DNA of 64,000 nt from Rhodocyclales bacterium. GTDB taxonomy: Bacteria; Pseudomonadota; Gammaproteobacteria; Burkholderiales; Rhodocyclaceae. Below, piece by piece: positions 57,251 through 64,000 of this stretch (within the stretch, counting starts at the first letter, position 1; each line of letters starts with the position of its first letter). The notes below the pieces were generated by a model. The model was not told the origin of the DNA and ran no database searches. It worked only from the letters and a program-made list of their open reading frames with translations. Location of the stretch: contig JAPLQX010000043.1 in assembly GCA_026399435.1 (NCBI GenBank), positions 1 through 64,000 of the forward strand. The letters are read 5' to 3'. Both the position numbers and the translations under genes were made by a program.

Positions 57251-57824
57251 TCGACTTTCCTTCCAGTTTGACCTCATGGACCACGATCGGCGGCCCGGAC
57301 GAGGTATCGAATTCAATCCCCGCGGCGACCCCGGCCTCGGCAATGCGCGCCGCCGACATATCGGTGTCATAGAGCGCATGCATCGCGCCCAGCGCGAAGT
57401 TGCGCCCGGAACCGGCGGCCCAGACCCGGTCGAACTCGAACACCTCGCGATACGAATAGATGCCGTAGATGCCCGAGCTGTTGGCGATCAGCGCGGTGAT
57501 CTGCGAGCTCTCATAGGGATCGTCCTCGTCTTCCTTGGGATTGAGGAAGGCATGCTCCTTGAGTATCGGGTGCAGCCGGCGAAAGGTCTCATAGACCTCC
57601 ATGCGCGAACCCAACCGGATGTCCTCCAGCTTCGAGAACGCGGAGAGCAACACCAGATGGTGCGCCGAGGAGCCGCAAATGCCGATCCACGACCCGGCGA
57701 TGTTGAGGATCTTGTCGTGCTCGCCCTTGTAGCTTCGCGCCAGGCGGGTATCGCCAAAGGTGGTGAGGCCGTCGGCGGCGATGGCCACCGTGTCCCCTTT
57801 CTTGACTACGGTGAGAGTCGTCAC
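57243..57824 (-). CDS. proteasome/HslV-like Ntn hydrolase (BPH-like)
   Basis: 193 aa. The protein starts [25 protein letters not shown], so Met removal would expose a catalytic Thr1. Asp17 of the proteasome active site is present, and Lys32 is close to the expected Lys33. [15 protein letters not shown] near 136 matches the GSG motif of proteasome beta subunits. It differs clearly from classical HslV and no hslU is near. It resembles the betaproteobacterial proteasome homologue described as BPH. GTG start overlaps the aceF stop (GTGA) and its end overlaps lpd, so it is embedded in the pyruvate dehydrogenase operon. Substrate unknown. Confidence 0.82.
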   Translation of the reverse strand: MTTLTVVKKGDTVAIAADGLTTFGDTRLARSYKGEHDKILNIAGSWIGICGSSAHHLVLLSAFSKLEDIRLGSRMEVYETFRRLHPILKEHAFLNPKEDEDDPYESSQITALIANSSGIYGIYSYREVFEFDRVWAAGSGRNFALGAMHALYDTDMSAARIAEAGVAAGIEFDTSSGPPIVVHEVKLEGKSNE

Positions 57825-59188
57825 AGCATGCTCCTGCGCAGGTCGGCCAGGAGCTGCGCCAGATAGACGTTGAAGCGCGTCGCCAGCGCACCGTCGATGA
57901 CGCGGTGATCGGCAGTCAGCGACAGCGGCAGGGTCAGGCGCGGCACGAAGGCCTTGCCGTCCCAGACCGGCTTCATGGTCGACTTGCTGACGCCGAGAAT
58001 CGCCACTTCCGGCGCATTGACGATCGGCGCGAAGTAGGTGCCGCCGATCCCGCCGACACTGGAAATGGTGAAGCAGGCGCCCTGCATGTCGGCCGGCTTG
58101 AGCTTGCCCTCACGCGCCTGCTTCGCCAGTTCGCCGGTCTCCCGGGCCAGGTCGAAGACGCCCTTGCTCTCGGCATTCTTGATCACCGGCACCATCAACC
58201 CATTCGGCGTATCGGCGGCAAAACCGATGTTGAAATACTTCTTCATCACCAGATTGTCGCCGTCGATGGAGGCGTTGAACTCGGGATACTTCTGCATGGC
58301 CTTGACACAGGCCTTGATCAGGAAGGCGAGCATGGTCAGCTTGGCGCCCGACTTTTCATTCTCCTTGTTGATCTGCACCCGGAAGGCTTCCAGCTCGGTG
58401 ATGTCGGCGTCCTCGTGATAGGTGACGGCCGGAATCATGGCCCAGTTGCGCGACAGGTTGGCGCCGGAAATCTTCTTGATGCGCGACAGCGGCTGCACCT
58501 CGATCGCGCCGAATTTCGAAAAGTCGATCTTCGGCCACGGCAGGAGGTCCAATCCACCCAGACTCGCGCCGCCGGAACCGGCAGCCGGCGCGGCCACAGG
58601 CGCCGCCCCGCTGATGACGCCCTTGACCCAGGCCTGGACGTCGCTTTGCAGGATGCGCCCCTTCGGGCCGCTGCCCGTCACCTTGGCGACGTCGACCCCC
58701 AATTCGCGTGCAAAGCGGCGCACCGAGGGGCTGGCATGGGCCGCCCCACCGGGCAGTCTGTCCGCCGCGGTGGGCATCGAGACGCGGGGTTGCGTGGGAA
58801 TCAGCTCGGTATCGCCGGGACGGAAATCCGAACTGGGGCCTGCGGCGGAAGCGGCAGGCGCCGCTGGCGCGACGGTCTGAACCGGCACAGATGGCACAAC
58901 GGGAGCTGCAACCGCCGCCGCGGCAGCAGTCGCCGTATCGCCAGCGTCGACTACTTCTACCAGCGCCAGCACCACGCCTTCCGCCACCTTGTCGCCCACC
59001 TTGACCTTCACCTCGGTCACAACGCCTGAAACCGGCGACGGCACGTCCATGGTCGCCTTGTCCGACTCCAGGGTCATCAGCGAATCTTCTGCCTTGATTT
59101 CATCGCCGACCTTGACCAGCAGTTCGATGATCGGCACGTCCTTGAAATCGCCGATGTCGGGTACTTTCACTTCGACTATCTGGGCCAT
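57821..59188 (-). CDS. aceF: pyruvate dehydrogenase E2, dihydrolipoamide acetyltransferase
   Basis: Transfers acetyl groups to CoA. 455 aa: one lipoyl domain (1-76, Lys in ESDKATMD), an Ala/Pro-rich linker with a dispersed 20-nt motif (58933-58952, DAGDTA), a peripheral-subunit-binding domain (about 153-190, ASPSVRRFARELGVD) and the catalytic domain ending in TADHRVIDGALATRF. One lipoyl domain only; the second is carried by lpd. Starts 3 bp after aceE and overlaps the proteasome-like gene. Confidence 0.96.
   Translation of the reverse strand: MAQIVEVKVPDIGDFKDVPIIELLVKVGDEIKAEDSLMTLESDKATMDVPSPVSGVVTEVKVKVGDKVAEGVVLALVEVVDAGDTATAAAAAVAAPVVPSVPVQTVAPAAPAASAAGPSSDFRPGDTELIPTQPRVSMPTAADRLPGGAAHASPSVRRFARELGVDVAKVTGSGPKGRILQSDVQAWVKGVISGAAPVAAPAAGSGGASLGGLDLLPWPKIDFSKFGAIEVQPLSRIKKISGANLSRNWAMIPAVTYHEDADITELEAFRVQINKENEKSGAKLTMLAFLIKACVKAMQKYPEFNASIDGDNLVMKKYFNIGFAADTPNGLMVPVIKNAESKGVFDLARETGELAKQAREGKLKPADMQGACFTISSVGGIGGTYFAPIVNAPEVAILGVSKSTMKPVWDGKAFVPRLTLPLSLTADHRVIDGALATRFNVYLAQLLADLRRSML
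58933..58952 (-). repeat. dispersed 20-nt motif copy in aceF linker
   Basis: 19 of 20 matches to AGTCGGCGCTGGCGATACGG, encoding VDAGDT. Confidence 0.7.
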
Positions 59189-59191
59189 GGC

Positions 59192-61885
59192 TTATACCTT
59201 CACCGGGTTGGGCTTGTTCGGATCGAGGCTGTATTTCTTGATTGCCTCCGCCACCTTTTCCCGCTTCACCTGGCCGTCGTCGGCCAGGGCCGACAGCGCG
59301 GCCAGCGTGATCCAGTAGCGATCCACCTCGAAGAAGTGGCGCAGCTTTTCACGCGTGTCCGAGCGGCCGAAGCCATCGGTGCCCAGCACCGTGTAATGGC
59401 GCGGCACCAGCGAGCGAATCTGCTCGGCAAAGACGCGGATGTAATCGGTTGCCGCAATGATCGGTCCCCGTGTTTCGGCCAGACACGCAGAGACGTGCGG
59501 CACCCGCGGCTTTTCCGTCGGATGCAGCAGATTCCAGCGCGCACAATCCTGTCCGTCGCGCGCCAGTTCGTTGAAACTCGGGCAGGACCAGAGATCGGCC
59601 TCGACGCCCCAGTCGCTCTTCAGCAAGGCGGCGGCGGCAAGGGCTTCCATGAATATCGTGCCGGAACCCAGCAACTGCACGCGCGGACCATTCGACGCGG
59701 CGCCCTTTCTGAACTGGTACATGCCTTTGAGGATATCGGCGGCCGCATCGGCGGGCATGGCCGGATGTTCGTAGTTCTCGTTCATCACGGTCAGGTAATA
59801 GAACACGTCCTCCTGCTCGGTCACCATGCGGCGCAGGCCGTCCTGCACGATCACGGCGACCTCGTAGGCGAAGGTCGGATCGTATGACACGCAATTCGGC
59901 ACGGTGCCGGCCAACACCTGCGAATGTCCGTCCTCATGCTGCAGGCCCTCGCCGTTGAGCGTGGTGCGCCCGGCCGTACCACCGACCAGGAAGCCCCGTG
60001 CGCGCTGGTCGCCGGCCGCCCACACCAGATCCATGGTGCGCTGCATGCCGAACATGGAATAGCAGACATACACGGGGATCATCTGCACGCCGTGCGTTGA
60101 GTAGCTGGTGCCGGCCGCGATCCAGTCGGCCATGGCGCCAGCCTCGTTGATGCCTTCCTGCAGGATCTGGCCGGTCTTGGTTTCCTTGTAGAACATCATC
60201 TGGTCGGCGTCCTGCGGCACGTAGTTCTGGCCGTCCTGGTTCCAGATGCCGATCTGGCGGAACAGGCCCTCCATGCCGAAAGTGCGCGATTCGTCGACCA
60301 CGATCGGCACCACGCGCTTGCCGATGATCTTGTCCTTGAGCATGACGTTGAGGCCGCGCACGAAAGACATCGTGGTAGAGAACTCGCGACCCTCACCGCC
60401 TGCCTTCAACAGGGCGTCGAAGGCCGACAGGGGCGGCACCGGCAGCGCCTCGGCCTTGCGTCGGCGCGACGGCAGGTAGCCACCGAGCGCCATGCGCCGC
60501 TCGCGCATGTAGTTGAGTTCCTTCGACCCCTCGGGGAAGGTCAGGTAGGGCAGCTTCTCAAGGTCTGCGTCCTTCACCGGCAGCTTGAAGCGGTCGCGGA
60601 AGGCCCTGACCGAAGTGGTACCCATCTTCTTTTGCTGATGCGTGATGTTCTGCGCCTCGCCGGCTTCGCCCATGCCGTAGCCCTTGATGGTCTTGGCCAG
60701 GATCACCGTCGGCTGGCCCGTGTGCGCCACTGCCGCCGAATAGGCGGCATAGACCTTGTGCGGATCGTGACCGCCGCGATTCAGGCGCCAGATGTCGTCA
60801 TCGGACCAGGTCGAGACCAGCTTCAGCAGCTCGGGATACTTGCCGAAGAAATGCTCGCGTACGTAGGCGCCGTCGCGCGACTTGAAGGTCTGATAGTCGC
60901 CGTCGACGCATTCCATCATGCGTTTTTGCAAAAGCCCGGTCTTGTCCTGCGCCAGCAAGGGATCCCAATAGCTGCCCCAGATCACCTTGATGACGTTCCA
61001 GCCGGCGCCGCGAAAATCGGATTCCAGTTCCTGGATGATCTTGCCGTTGCCACGCACCGGACCGTCGAGCCGCTGCAGGTTGCAGTTGATGACGAAGATC
61101 AGGTTGTCGAGACGTTCGCGCCCCGCCATGCCGATGGCGCCCATCGACTCCGGTTCGTCCATCTCGCCGTCGCCCATGAAAGCCCACACCTTGCGATTAT
61201 CGGTGGGGATCAGGCTGCGGTGCTGCAGGTACTTCATGAAGCGCGCCTGGTAGATCGCCTGCAGGGGGCCGAGACCCATCGACACGGTGGGGAACTGCCA
61301 GAAGTCGGGCATCAGCCAGGGGTGGGGATAGCTCGAAAGCCCCTTCCCATCGACCTCGCGCCGAAAATTGTCCATCTGTTCTTCGGTCAGGCGGCCGAGC
61401 ATGAAGGCGCGCGCATAGGTGCCCGTTGCCGAATGGCCCTGCGACAACACCAGATCGCCACCGTGATTTTCGGACGGCGCATGCCAGAAGTGATTGAAGC
61501 CTATGTCATAGAGCGTCGCCGCCGAGGCGTAGCTGGCAATGTGGCCGCCGAGACCCGAGTCGTCCTTGTTCGCCCGCAGCACCATCACCAGCGCATTCCA
61601 GCGGGCGTAGTCGCGGATCTTCTGTTCCAGCTCGTAGTCGCCCGGCGTGACCGGCTGCTGATCGGCGGGAATGCTATTGACGTAGTCGGTATTGGCGCTG
61701 TAGGGCATGTTGATGCCGGTCTGGTGACCCAGCGCGATCAATTGCTCGAGAAGGAAATGCGCGCGCCCGGGACCTTCATTGGCGATGACGGCTTGCAGTG
61801 CCTCAAGCCATTCGCGGGTTTCCTGCGGATCGACGTCGGATGGCGCGGGTTGGGGCGCAGCGGGAAAATCGTTCGCAGCGGACAT
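59192..61885 (-). CDS. aceE: pyruvate dehydrogenase E1, homodimeric
   Basis: Thiamine-diphosphate-dependent decarboxylation of pyruvate. 897 aa, normal for the AceE type. ThDP-binding GDGEMDEPESMGAI...INCNLQRLDGPVRGN (about 230-275) and the C-terminal GTDGFGRSDTREKLR near 840 are visible. A strong Shine-Dalgarno (AAAGGAGGAGG) precedes the ATG. First gene of aceE-aceF-proteasome-like-lpd. Confidence 0.97.
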   Translation of the reverse strand: MSAANDFPAAPQPAPSDVDPQETREWLEALQAVIANEGPGRAHFLLEQLIALGHQTGINMPYSANTDYVNSIPADQQPVTPGDYELEQKIRDYARWNALVMVLRANKDDSGLGGHIASYASAATLYDIGFNHFWHAPSENHGGDLVLSQGHSATGTYARAFMLGRLTEEQMDNFRREVDGKGLSSYPHPWLMPDFWQFPTVSMGLGPLQAIYQARFMKYLQHRSLIPTDNRKVWAFMGDGEMDEPESMGAIGMAGRERLDNLIFVINCNLQRLDGPVRGNGKIIQELESDFRGAGWNVIKVIWGSYWDPLLAQDKTGLLQKRMMECVDGDYQTFKSRDGAYVREHFFGKYPELLKLVSTWSDDDIWRLNRGGHDPHKVYAAYSAAVAHTGQPTVILAKTIKGYGMGEAGEAQNITHQQKKMGTTSVRAFRDRFKLPVKDADLEKLPYLTFPEGSKELNYMRERRMALGGYLPSRRRKAEALPVPPLSAFDALLKAGGEGREFSTTMSFVRGLNVMLKDKIIGKRVVPIVVDESRTFGMEGLFRQIGIWNQDGQNYVPQDADQMMFYKETKTGQILQEGINEAGAMADWIAAGTSYSTHGVQMIPVYVCYSMFGMQRTMDLVWAAGDQRARGFLVGGTAGRTTLNGEGLQHEDGHSQVLAGTVPNCVSYDPTFAYEVAVIVQDGLRRMVTEQEDVFYYLTVMNENYEHPAMPADAAADILKGMYQFRKGAASNGPRVQLLGSGTIFMEALAAAALLKSDWGVEADLWSCPSFNELARDGQDCARWNLLHPTEKPRVPHVSACLAETRGPIIAATDYIRVFAEQIRSLVPRHYTVLGTDGFGRSDTREKLRHFFEVDRYWITLAALSALADDGQVKREKVAEAIKKYSLDPNKPNPVKV

Positions 61886-62118
61886 GAAACCTCCTCCTTT
61901 TGAGAGTTGTTGGAGTCCGCGGGAAGTGATCCCAGCGGACCTGTTTTACGCAGCATAGCCTTAGTTCATGATTCGGCACACCACGAACATTTCGCATTGT
62001 AAAACAGTGATTCGCATTACGCAATACGTGGCTTCCCCATCAAAAAAAGGGACAGAGGGCCGAAGAGGGAGGGCCGACACCTGTTCAGCCGTCTCTATCC
62101 TGCCCTCTGACGCCGCAT
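61886..62118. promoter_or_regulatory. aceE upstream region
   Basis: 233 bases without a gene. On the minus strand it contains two AATGCGAA repeats flanking TCACTGTTTTAC (about 61990-62022), which could be a regulator site or part of the promoter. No confident -35/-10 pair. A purine-rich stretch near 62040-62075 may end the bio transcript but lacks a clear hairpin. Confidence 0.35.
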
Positions 62119-62280
62119 TCAAGACTGGTCGGTTCGACGCTGCAAGGCGGCCTTCTGGCAGGCACGGCTGGCGCGCTTGTCCTTGCGCTGGTGGGCGCCA
62201 CCCTTGTTCAGCAGCGGATCGATCGCCAGCGGATTGCGCGGCTTGATGGATCGTAGCAGCCGCTGTTTGGCCCGTTTCAT
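62119..62280 (-). CDS. small basic protein, 53 aa, coupled to bioC
   Basis: A short ORF starting MKRAKQRLLRSIKPRNPLAID and ending QRRTDQS; very rich in Lys/Arg with an internal GGAHQRKDKRASRACQK. Its ATG overlaps the bioC stop (ATGA), which supports translation by coupling. Composition suggests RNA or ribosome contact, but no family is recognised. It is the last gene before the aceE promoter region. Confidence 0.5.
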   Translation of the reverse strand: MKRAKQRLLRSIKPRNPLAIDPLLNKGGAHQRKDKRASRACQKAALQRRTDQS

Positions 62281-63122
62281 CGCGAACGAAACTTCACCAC
62301 CGCGCGCCCGTCGGCGATCTGCCTCGGCTCCGGCTTCCAGGCATGGCCATAGACGATTTCAAAACTGGCCGGCAGACGTCCGTCGGCGTCCTGCGGCCAG
62401 GCGCCGAACAGGCGGCGCCAGTCGCGCCAGCCCTGGCGCCCCAGCAAGGCGTCACGCACGCCCAGATGGCGCTGGTCGGCGAGGAAGACCCGCGGTGTCG
62501 GGTAGGTCAGCGTGATGAGTTCCATGTCCATCACCGGATCGCCGAAGCCGGCAGCCACCAGCATGTCGCCCAGATCGTGCATGTCGAGGAAGCGCCTCAC
62601 CATATCCCGCAAGGGGACTTCCTTCGGGGCATTGCCAGCGCCGACTCCTGCGCCGGCCTCGCGCAGTTCTTTCAGCGTATCGGGACCGAGCGTGGCAAAG
62701 CTCAGCAGGCCGCCTACCTCCAGCACGCGATGCAATTCGCGCAAGGCAGGCAGCGGGTCGTCCAGCCAGTGCAACATCAGATTCGACCAGACCAGGCCCA
62801 GCGAATTGGCGACCAGCGGCAAGGCACGCACGTCGGCATTGACCAGGCGCGGCCCGCGCCCGGTCAAGCGCTGCAGGAGCGGAGTGCGCCGGCGGACGGT
62901 GCGCAGCATGGGCAACGCGTAGTCGACCGCAAGCGCCTGCGCCTTCGAATAGCGCTGCTGCAGTTCGCGAATGCCGTCGCCCGTGGCGCAACCGATGTCG
63001 GCAACGCATTGAGGAGCAATCTTTACCAGGTCCAGCCGGGCCGCCATGCGAGCACCCACTTCGCGGGCGAGGACCGCGGATGAATCGTAGGATGCGGCAG
63101 CGCCGGCGAAGTCGCTGCGCAC
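62277..63122 (-). CDS. bioC: malonyl-ACP O-methyltransferase
   Basis: SAM-dependent methylation of malonyl-ACP that starts pimelate synthesis for biotin. 281 aa from a GTG at 63122, giving RSDFAGAAASYDSSAVLAREVG, the family N-terminus. SAM motif VADIGCATGDG (about 40-50) and the post-motif NLMLHWLDDP (about 117-126). A weak copy of the dispersed 20-nt motif (62627-62646) encodes GVGAGN. Starts 6 bp after bioB. Confidence 0.9.
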   Translation of the reverse strand: MRSDFAGAAASYDSSAVLAREVGARMAARLDLVKIAPQCVADIGCATGDGIRELQQRYSKAQALAVDYALPMLRTVRRRTPLLQRLTGRGPRLVNADVRALPLVANSLGLVWSNLMLHWLDDPLPALRELHRVLEVGGLLSFATLGPDTLKELREAGAGVGAGNAPKEVPLRDMVRRFLDMHDLGDMLVAAGFGDPVMDMELITLTYPTPRVFLADQRHLGVRDALLGRQGWRDWRRLFGAWPQDADGRLPASFEIVYGHAWKPEPRQIADGRAVVKFRSR

Positions 63123-63128
63123 GATCGT

Positions 63129-64000
63129 TCAGGCGGCAGTGAGTCCCAGCCGGGCGAACAAGGCTTCGTCGCGATCGGCTTCGGGGTTGCCGGCCGTCAG
63201 TAGCTTGTCGCCATAGAAAATCGAATTGGCGCCGGCGAGGAAGCACAGCGCCTGCAATTCGTCGCTCATTTCCTGGCGGCCGGCCGACAGCCTGACCATC
63301 GAGCCGGGCATGCTGATGCGTGCCACGGCGATGGTGCGCACGAACTCGAAGGGATCGAGCGGCGGCGCGTTTTCCAGCGGCGTACCGGGCATCGGCACCA
63401 GTTCGTTGATCGGCACCGATTCGGGCGGCGGGTTCATGTTGGCCAGTTCGGCCAGCAGGGAAGCGCGCTGGCGTCGCGTTTCGCCCATGCCGACGATGCC
63501 GCCGCAGCAGACCTTGATGCCGGCCCCGCGCACCTTGTCGAGGGTATCGAAGCGATCATTCTGACTGTGGGTCTTGATCACTTGGCCGTAGAATTCCGGG
63601 GCGGTATCGAGGTTGTGGTTGTAATAGTCGAGCCCGGCTTCTTTCAACCGCTCGGCTTGGCCTTGCTTCAGCATGCCGAGCGTGACGCAGGTTTCGAGGC
63701 CGAGCGCTTTGACCGCGCCGATCATGTCGGTGACCCGGTCGAGGTCCTTGTCCTTCGGTCCGCGCCAAGCCGCACCCATGCAGAAGCGCGTGGCGCCCTT
63801 GTCCTTGGCGGCCTGCGCGGCGGCGACGACATCGCCGACTTCGAGCAGGGCCTCGCGCTGCGCTTCGCCGTGATGCGCCGATTGCGAGCAATAGCCGCAA
63901 TCCTCCGAGCAGCCGCCGGTCTTGATCGACAGCAGGGTCGACAGCTGGACCGCATTGGCCTCGTGATTCTGCCGATGCACTTGCTGTGCGCGATACAGCA
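63129..64000 (-). CDS. bioB: biotin synthase (5' end beyond window)
   Basis: Radical-SAM insertion of sulfur into dethiobiotin. The visible part contains the radical-SAM cluster motif [13 protein letters not shown] and the second-cluster Cys residues, and it runs open to the window edge; about 40 N-terminal residues are missing. Upstream gene of bioC. Confidence 0.96.
   Translation of the reverse strand, partial: LYRAQQVHRQNHEANAVQLSTLLSIKTGGCSEDCGYCSQSAHHGEAQREALLEVGDVVAAAQAAKDKGATRFCMGAAWRGPKDKDLDRVTDMIGAVKALGLETCVTLGMLKQGQAERLKEAGLDYYNHNLDTAPEFYGQVIKTHSQNDRFDTLDKVRGAGIKVCCGGIVGMGETRRQRASLLAELANMNPPPESVPINELVPMPGTPLENAPPLDPFEFVRTIAVARISMPGSMVRLSAGRQEMSDELQALCFLAGANSIFYGDKLLTAGNPEADRDEALFARLGLTAA

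Noticed and set aside
54347-57271. 974-codon plus-strand frame over phoU, rpiA and lpd
   Set aside because: Antisense to three well-supported genes; His/Arg/Gly-rich composition typical of high-GC shadow frames.
57243-57824. Classical HslV peptidase
   Set aside because: Sequence departs from HslV after the first 30 residues and no hslU is present; BPH-like is the better description.

Overview
The window is 64 kb of a high-GC chromosome from a betaproteobacterium, probably an autotrophic or mixotrophic Rhodocyclales/Sulfuritalea-like or Thiobacillus-like lineage. The evidence is a form II RuBisCO with cbbQ/cbbO, a complete Calvin-cycle cluster, the amgK-murU pair beside lptD, and pyruvate dehydrogenase genes with lipoyl domains on both E2 and E3. 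The genus is inferred from gene content only. Most of the window is densely packed housekeeping operons.

Layout. 1-2.6 kb: a tRNA-Arg gene whose 3' half is duplicated at 2518-2563, enclosing a 2.4-kb AT-richer insert with two unrecognised genes and no integrase. 2.7-4.2 kb: a DUF2855 gene, tRNA-Ala and a small protein. 4.3-11 kb (minus strand): dusB-fis-purH-purD-purK-tsaC, with repeat-filled gaps. 11-15.6 kb (minus): amgK-murU and pepP-ubiH, carrying further repeats and two perfect inverted repeats. 15.8-22.9 kb (plus): lptD-surA-pdxA-rsmA and a flavoprotein. 22.9-27.9 kb: DUF2892, Crp/Fnr, xth, a small Cys-rich protein, prlC and DUF2189.

28-44 kb is the carbon-fixation block, all on the minus strand: fbp-prk-tkt-gap-pgk-pyk-fba (followed by psiE and purC), cbbM-cbbQ-cbbO, and a cbbY-like phosphatase. 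Divergent from it, a membrane PAS-GGDEF-EAL protein overlaps cbbR by four bases. Three copies of one 37-bp LysR-type operator pattern lie upstream of fbp, cbbM and cbbY, and the third also lies upstream of the GGDEF-EAL/cbbR pair. This ties the whole block to one regulator, most likely CbbR. The pyruvate kinase in the operon lacks about ten residues of a conserved active-site strand.

48.7-64 kb: a secreted duplicated-domain protein and a redoxin, rsmE-ppk2-argA-yggX, phoU, rpiA, the pyruvate dehydrogenase operon (aceE-aceF-proteasome-like gene-lpd), then bioB (cut by the window edge)-bioC-small basic ORF.

Several repeat families cut across the gene map. One is a 20-nt motif that lies inside coding sequence and often encodes VGAGDT. 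A second is G/C-rich hairpin elements in intergenic gaps. A third is a 62-nt hairpin repeat, with compensatory changes, near the starts of crp and fbp. No CRISPR array, rRNA gene or recognisable transposase was seen.
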